The notes under the pieces: generated by a model
Database searches by the model: none
Seen by the model: the letters and a program-made list of their open reading frames with translations, nothing else
What the model was told of the DNA's origin: nothing
Made by a program: the position numbers and the translations under genes
Source of the DNA: CAYHMW01 sp964357925
Lineage (GTDB): Bacteria > Patescibacteriota > Microgenomatia > UBA8517
Reading direction: 5' to 3'
Assembly: GCA_964357925.1 (NCBI GenBank)
Contig: CAYHMW010000004.1
Coordinates: forward strand, 1 to 62,536
DNA length: 62,536 nt
Part shown: piece after piece, positions 58,118-62,536 of the stretch
Layout of the letters: every line of letters starts with the position of its first letter
Numbering within the stretch: the first letter of the stretch is position 1

Positions 58118-58585
58118 AAATTTTCAATTTTCAAAACTCAATTTTCAATCAAATTAAAATGAATAAAAACCAAAACAGTAAATACGATCTCGAAGAACGA
58201 ACTGCAAAATTAGCCGAAGATATCATTACCCTTGTCAAAAAAGTAAAGGCCAACCACATTAACAAAAGAATAATATCCCAACTTGTCGGAAGTGGAGGTT
58301 CCTTAGGAGCGAACTATTGTGAAGCAAATGAAGCTGAAAGCAAAAGAGATTTTATACACAAAATAGGCATCTGTAAAAAAGAGACAAAAGAAACTAAACA
58401 TTGGTTAAGATTATTGGCAACCTCAAACCCTGAAATTAAAGACAGCCTAAAGTTGATCTGGAAAGAAACCCATGAGTTACTATTAATCTTTAGCAAAATA
58501 AAAGAAAATGCTAAACAAACAAAACATTGAAAATTATGAAATTTAAAAGTTCATTGAAAATTGGTGGCTTGAAAATTGAAAATTT
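58118..58585. mobile_element. Inverted-repeat-flanked four-helix-bundle unit
   Basis: AAATTTTCAATTTTCAA (58118-58134) and its exact inverse TTGAAAATTGAAAATTT (58569-58585) flank a single gene for a four-helix-bundle protein. Further partial copies (TCAATTTTC, GAAAATT) lie just inside each end. The left end is 7 bp after the giant gene; the right end lies in the first codons of the LamG gene. The unit behaves like a small inserted cassette, though no transposase is present. Confidence 0.55.
58159..58530 (+). CDS. Four-helix-bundle protein (S23/IVS family)
   Basis: 123 residues from the ATG at 58159. 'DLEERTAKLAEDIITLVKKV', 'NHINKRIISQLVGSGGSLGA', 'NYCEANEAESKRDFIHKIGI', 'CKKETKETKHWLRLL' match the four-helix-bundle family first seen in 23S rRNA intervening sequences and related to Avd of diversity-generating retroelements. 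The family forms pentamer-like bundles and binds nucleic acid in studied cases. Here no rRNA or reverse transcriptase is near. It is flanked by perfect inverted repeats. Confidence 0.9.
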   Translation: MNKNQNSKYDLEERTAKLAEDIITLVKKVKANHINKRIISQLVGSGGSLGANYCEANEAESKRDFIHKIGICKKETKETKHWLRLLATSNPEIKDSLKLIWKETHELLLIFSKIKENAKQTKH

Positions 58586-61500
58586 ACACATAAAAACTTA
58601 CGTTGCCCTTGGTCTCATCCTCATCCTCTCCCCAATCATCTTGTTTGGAATCTTTAAACCCAAAGGAGCAGAAGCTGAATGGTTTGATGATAGTTACTCA
58701 TACAGACAAAGGTTCAGCTTTACCCACAATGCAACAATATCGGCAGAACGCGCCATTACAGTTACCTTTGACAATGCAGAGATGATCACAGACACTGTAA
58801 TGCAGAGTGACTGTGATGATGTGCGCTTTACTGATATCAATGGCAAGGTACTTCTTCACGATTTAACAAGTACTTGTAATAACGCATCAGCAACGTATGA
58901 GGTAATCTTCAACTCAATTATAAATGGTACAAATGTAGGATTCATCTACTACGGAAACCCCAGCGCAGTGAATGCTGAAGTAGACTCAACAGTCTACACT
59001 GCCCTAACGCCCTCAGGCGGTGACCCAGCAGCCATTACAAACCGCACAAATGAAACCAAAGGCCCAGGCCCTATAGGTTGGTGGAAATTTGATGAAGGAG
59101 TAGACAATACCTGTAGTGGTGGAACAAATGATGTATGCGATAGTACACCAGGTGCCAACAATGGCGCCATGACAGGGGGCACAACCTGGAAAACCAATGA
59201 TTTCTGCATCTCCGGTAACTGCGTCCAATTCGACGGCATCAACGACGATATCGTCCTCACAGACAACGATCAACTGGACATGGGCACCGGATCATTTACC
59301 ATACAATACTGGATGAAGCACACCAGCACCTTTGGCGAATGGATACTCAGGAAAAACGAGACCGTAGGCGCTGATGGAGGATACGGATTTGACATCCGAA
59401 GCGACGGAGATATCCATTTTGGTATCACGGATCAAGCGGGATTTCCGAGAGACGCCGCGGAGTCCGCGTTTAACGACAACAGGTGGCACGACGACGCCTG
59501 GCACTTCGTCGTCGGAGTCAGAAACGGATCGACAAGCCTTCTCCTGTATGTTGATGGCGTGGAAGTCGCATCTGACCTAAGTATATCGACATCCACCACC
59601 ATTTCCAACGACGATCCGCTCTATTTCGGTCAAAACGGGTCAAACGGAAATTACTTTGTCGGCATGCTGGACGAAATCAAGATGTACAAGTATGCACGGT
59701 CAGCGGCCCAGATCAAAAACGACTATATCCGATACACAAGTTCCGAAGGACTATCGGCAGCGATAGGTACCAAGAGTCAATCGCCACTGGCGGACGGCCT
59801 CCAAGGATATTGGCCCATGAACGAGACAGGCACTACCGCACCGGTCGACTATTCCAATAATGGCAATGATCTGCTCAGGAGAAATACTCCCACTATGGCA
59901 GCAGCAAAGTACGCCAACGGAGCAGACCTTGAAAGCGCGAGTACGACATACTTCTCACGCTCTGATGACTCCACGTTCTCCATCACCGGCGATCTCTCCA
60001 TAGCCACCTGGATCAAGCCGGAGTCCAATACAGCGTCCACGCAGTACAACATCGTCGCCAAGATGGATGGCGCCAACGATAGCTATGCCTTGGTCCAATA
60101 CGGCGACGAGCTAAGAATGTACATTGATTCAGAATCCGACTACGCCACAACTGACTCGACAAACCTGGCAACAGGTACCTGGTACCATGTACTGGGCACG
60201 TATGATGCCAGCGCACAAGAAATAAAAATCTATGTCAACGGTATCTCACAAGCGGTAACCGTCACCGGTACGATACCCACATCCATAGGTGATGACACCG
60301 GAGTTTTTCATGTCGGCGCACAGGACCATACCACAACACCGATCAACTCCTATGACGGCTTCATCGATGACGTACGTTTCTACAGCCGGACTCTCTCTCA
60401 AGACGACGTAAACATGCTCTACAACTGGGCCCCAAGACCCATCGGCTATTGGCCACTAGATGAGAATACTGGTTCCACAACAACGGATCGTTCTGGAAAT
60501 TCCTACGCAACTTCCATGGACAGTTTCACAGGTGATGGGTCGGACTGGGTACCAGGCAAATACGGATCAGCTCTCAACTTCGATGGTACAAATGATGAAA
60601 TTACGATTACAGACGGTGCAAGCTTTTCCACAAACACATATTCAATATCTGCCTGGGTATACCGCACAAGTGACAGTGGCACAAATGAGGTAGTCTTTGA
60701 TAACCGGGATGCACTCGACGACGGCACGAGAATAATTGTGGATGGAGATCTCGACAGACTCAGATGTACATATAACGCAACCAATACATCAACGGCCACT
60801 AGCTCAATATCGACTGGAATTTGGTACCACGTTGCGTGCACATCTGACGGTACAACCCAAACAACATACTTAAATGGCATAAAAATCAATTCAGACGCAA
60901 TCACAGGGAGCATTGCTGAAACGACAAATGCCGTAATTGGTGGCCAAAGCTACTCCGCAGGGAATAACTTCCCGGGCAACATAGACGATGTAAGGATCTA
61001 CAACTACCCCCGCACCCCAGGACAAATAGTGGAAGACATGAACGCCGGCCACCCCCTCGGCGGCTCCCCCATTGGAACCCAAACTATTTACTGGAAATTT
61101 GATGAGCAGTATGGAACAGGGTCGGGCGCTGCTAAAGATTCGATAGGCAATGAAAACGGCGACATCGATGCCTCTGCCAGCTGGCTCACACAAAACTCAT
61201 GTAAATTCAATGGCTGCCTACTCTTTGACGCGGCAGGAGAAGAAGTCTTAATAACAGATGCCAACGATACCGATATCAATTTCAACGGCAGTGAACCATT
61301 TTCTGGATCAGCATGGGTATACGTAACGACAATGCCGGGAGCCTCAGACGAGGATGCCATAATTGCAAAATGGGATGAATCAGCCGGAGCCGAAAAAAGA
61401 GCTTACAGAATGTACATAACAGACGCAGATGGTGATTCAGCTGCAAATCTCGTGGCAGAAGTATACGACGAATCGGCAAACCAAGCACTCTCTGCCGCAA

Positions 61501-62536
61501 CCACAACCGAACCCATTGCAGTAAACACTTGGTACTATGCTGCCTTCACCTTTAATGGTGGTGTAGCCGGAGCAGCTGGAGACCTCAAAGTCTACCTAAA
61601 CGGCAACATCACAGCACAAAACAGTGCAAATGCCAGCTTTCTCGGAGTTGAAGATGTAGCCACAGACCTCACAGTGGGAGAATACGATCCCTCTGATGCA
61701 TTCTCAGGAAATACAGCATTCACAGGTAGAATTGACGAAGTAAAAATTTACTCATCAGATTTATCTCAAACCCAAATCCTCATTGATATGAATGCAGGCT
61801 CAGCAACTAATGTAAGCACTGGCTACGATGAGTCCTCCACCACCTATGGCGGCCCCGGCGGCAATTCTCCACTTCTACTCTGGAATCTGGATGAGAATAC
61901 AGGGACAACTGCAAATGATACATCAGGAAATGACTACTCAGGTACAATCACCAACTCTCCAATATTTGCGCCAGGAAAAATTGGTAGCGGCCTAACTCTA
62001 GCCGGAAGCAATCAACATGTAACGAGAGCAGATACAGCTAGTGAATTAGATTTTGCTGCTTCAGCTGCATTTACCCTAGAAAGCTGGTTCAAACACAATA
62101 CAGCAAGTGCGATAGAGTCCATTGTTGCAAAACTAGAAAGCGTAGGTACAGATGGTGGTTACAAACTTAAAATGGAGAGTGATGGCGACATTACCTGCGA
62201 AACAGATGACGATGATGCAGATACAACAATTGATGATACAGCCACAACAACTGCTGCAACATACGACGACAATATCTGGCACCATGTAGCCTGTGTATAC
62301 GACACAACCAATACCGACCTACTTATTTATATAGACGGAATACTGACCGCATCGGACACAACCACTACCACAAACTCCCTAGCCAATGATGACGCCTTTT
62401 TCTACGGCATCGATGTAGCCACAGGAACTGAAGACTGGATAGGTGATCTTGATCACCTCACGATCTACAACTATGCCAGGTCTCAAGCCCAAGTTAGCTA
62501 CGACTTCAACCGCGGCCGACCAAATCATTGGTATAA
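58536..62536 (+). CDS. Large multi-LamG surface protein (3' end outside window)
   Basis: At least 1333 residues, open to the window edge. A membrane segment (about 24-42, 'YVALGLILILSPIILFGIF') is followed by a DUF2341-like domain (about 50-150; 'DDVRFTDINGKVLLHDL', 'GFIYYGNPSA'). Then at least five LamG/concanavalin A-like domains begin at about 59080 ('GWWKFDEG'), 59800 ('GYWPMNETG'), 60440 ('GYWPLDENTG'), 61080 ('YWKFDEQYG') and 61870 ('LWNLDENTG'). Such domains bind glycans. The ATG at 58536 and the first 20 codons fall inside the right arm of the inverted-repeat cassette. Confidence 0.88.
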   Translation, partial: MKFKSSLKIGGLKIENLHIKTYVALGLILILSPIILFGIFKPKGAEAEWFDDSYSYRQRFSFTHNATISAERAITVTFDNAEMITDTVMQSDCDDVRFTDINGKVLLHDLTSTCNNASATYEVIFNSIINGTNVGFIYYGNPSAVNAEVDSTVYTALTPSGGDPAAITNRTNETKGPGPIGWWKFDEGVDNTCSGGTNDVCDSTPGANNGAMTGGTTWKTNDFCISGNCVQFDGINDDIVLTDNDQLDMGTGSFTIQYWMKHTSTFGEWILRKNETVGADGGYGFDIRSDGDIHFGITDQAGFPRDAAESAFNDNRWHDDAWHFVVGVRNGSTSLLLYVDGVEVASDLSISTSTTISNDDPLYFGQNGSNGNYFVGMLDEIKMYKYARSAAQIKNDYIRYTSSEGLSAAIGTKSQSPLADGLQGYWPMNETGTTAPVDYSNNGNDLLRRNTPTMAAAKYANGADLESASTTYFSRSDDSTFSITGDLSIATWIKPESNTASTQYNIVAKMDGANDSYALVQYGDELRMYIDSESDYATTDSTNLATGTWYHVLGTYDASAQEIKIYVNGISQAVTVTGTIPTSIGDDTGVFHVGAQDHTTTPINSYDGFIDDVRFYSRTLSQDDVNMLYNWAPRPIGYWPLDENTGSTTTDRSGNSYATSMDSFTGDGSDWVPGKYGSALNFDGTNDEITITDGASFSTNTYSISAWVYRTSDSGTNEVVFDNRDALDDGTRIIVDGDLDRLRCTYNATNTSTATSSISTGIWYHVACTSDGTTQTTYLNGIKINSDAITGSIAETTNAVIGGQSYSAGNNFPGNIDDVRIYNYPRTPGQIVEDMNAGHPLGGSPIGTQTIYWKFDEQYGTGSGAAKDSIGNENGDIDASASWLTQNSCKFNGCLLFDAAGEEVLITDANDTDINFNGSEPFSGSAWVYVTTMPGASDEDAIIAKWDESAGAEKRAYRMYITDADGDSAANLVAEVYDESANQALSAATTTEPIAVNTWYYAAFTFNGGVAGAAGDLKVYLNGNITAQNSANASFLGVEDVATDLTVGEYDPSDAFSGNTAFTGRIDEVKIYSSDLSQTQILIDMNAGSATNVSTGYDESSTTYGGPGGNSPLLLWNLDENTGTTANDTSGNDYSGTITNSPIFAPGKIGSGLTLAGSNQHVTRADTASELDFAASAAFTLESWFKHNTASAIESIVAKLESVGTDGGYKLKMESDGDITCETDDDDADTTIDDTATTTAATYDDNIWHHVACVYDTTNTDLLIYIDGILTASDTTTTTNSLANDDAFFYGIDVATGTEDWIGDLDHLTIYNYARSQAQVSYDFNRGRPNHWY

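Noticed and set aside
58118..58585. Diversity-generating retroelement (Avd-like gene near surface proteins)
   Set aside because: No reverse transcriptase and no template/variable repeat pair were found in the window; the bundle protein alone is not enough.

Overview
The window reads as chromosomal DNA of a bacterium of the Candidate Phyla Radiation (Patescibacteria), most likely the Microgenomates side. I infer this from gene style, not from a 16S gene, which is absent. The genome is AT-leaning and dense, many genes have no Shine-Dalgarno and sit just downstream of a -10 box, there are many small orphan proteins, and very large repetitive surface proteins occur beside a minimal housekeeping set. 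TGA is a stop (for example 542-544), so the SR1/Gracilibacteria code does not apply.

Layout. 1-5.5 kb: a partial tRNA-Tyr, then a minus-strand surface operon with two membrane-anchored cohesin-like proteins, a dockerin protein and a CapA-type enzyme, then a LAGLIDADG-like gene running into tRNA-Thr. 5.6-9.7 kb: a broken YdjM-like gene, pyrD, bL33, a run of tiny genes each with its own terminator, a GIY-YIG gene and tRNA-Trp. 9.8-13.9 kb: MFS exporter, ATP-grasp ligase and C45/Ntn-type acyltransferase, which look like a small biosynthetic unit. 14-26.9 kb: gmd, bS21, rnhB and the old secE-nusG-rplK-rplA-rplJ-rplL block, interrupted by lineage-specific genes. 27-31.4 kb: an operon of HTH, 7TM protein, ATP-grasp/retropepsin fusion, RimK-like ligase and a helical partner. 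31.5-39.4 kb: a MNT/HEPN pair with a nonsense codon, uppS with a long extension, idi, a WecG-type transferase, mreB, a PEGA protein, tRNA-Arg and rsmI. 39.6-47.5 kb: tRNA-Pro and an F-type ATPase cluster (b, delta, alpha, gamma, beta, epsilon plus gpmI). No canonical a or c gene is present; instead there is a c-like hairpin fused to an exported domain. 48-62.5 kb: a 3365-residue protein with a MerR-type HTH, one membrane span and a huge repetitive exterior, an inverted-repeat-flanked four-helix-bundle gene, and a partial multi-LamG protein.

Three themes cut across the map. (1) Envelope and surface biology dominates: cohesin/dockerin, CapA, Gmd, WecG-type transferase, UppS/Idi, MreB, the giant fibre and LamG proteins. 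(2) Several families of short GC-rich palindromes are scattered between genes, inside tRNA-like remnants, and in frame within coding sequences (giant protein, rsmI, bL12). (3) Two amide-ligase systems (9.8-13.4 kb and 27-31 kb) and the c-like fusion are the best candidates for undescribed biology. All functions come from reading motifs by eye; no database search was possible.
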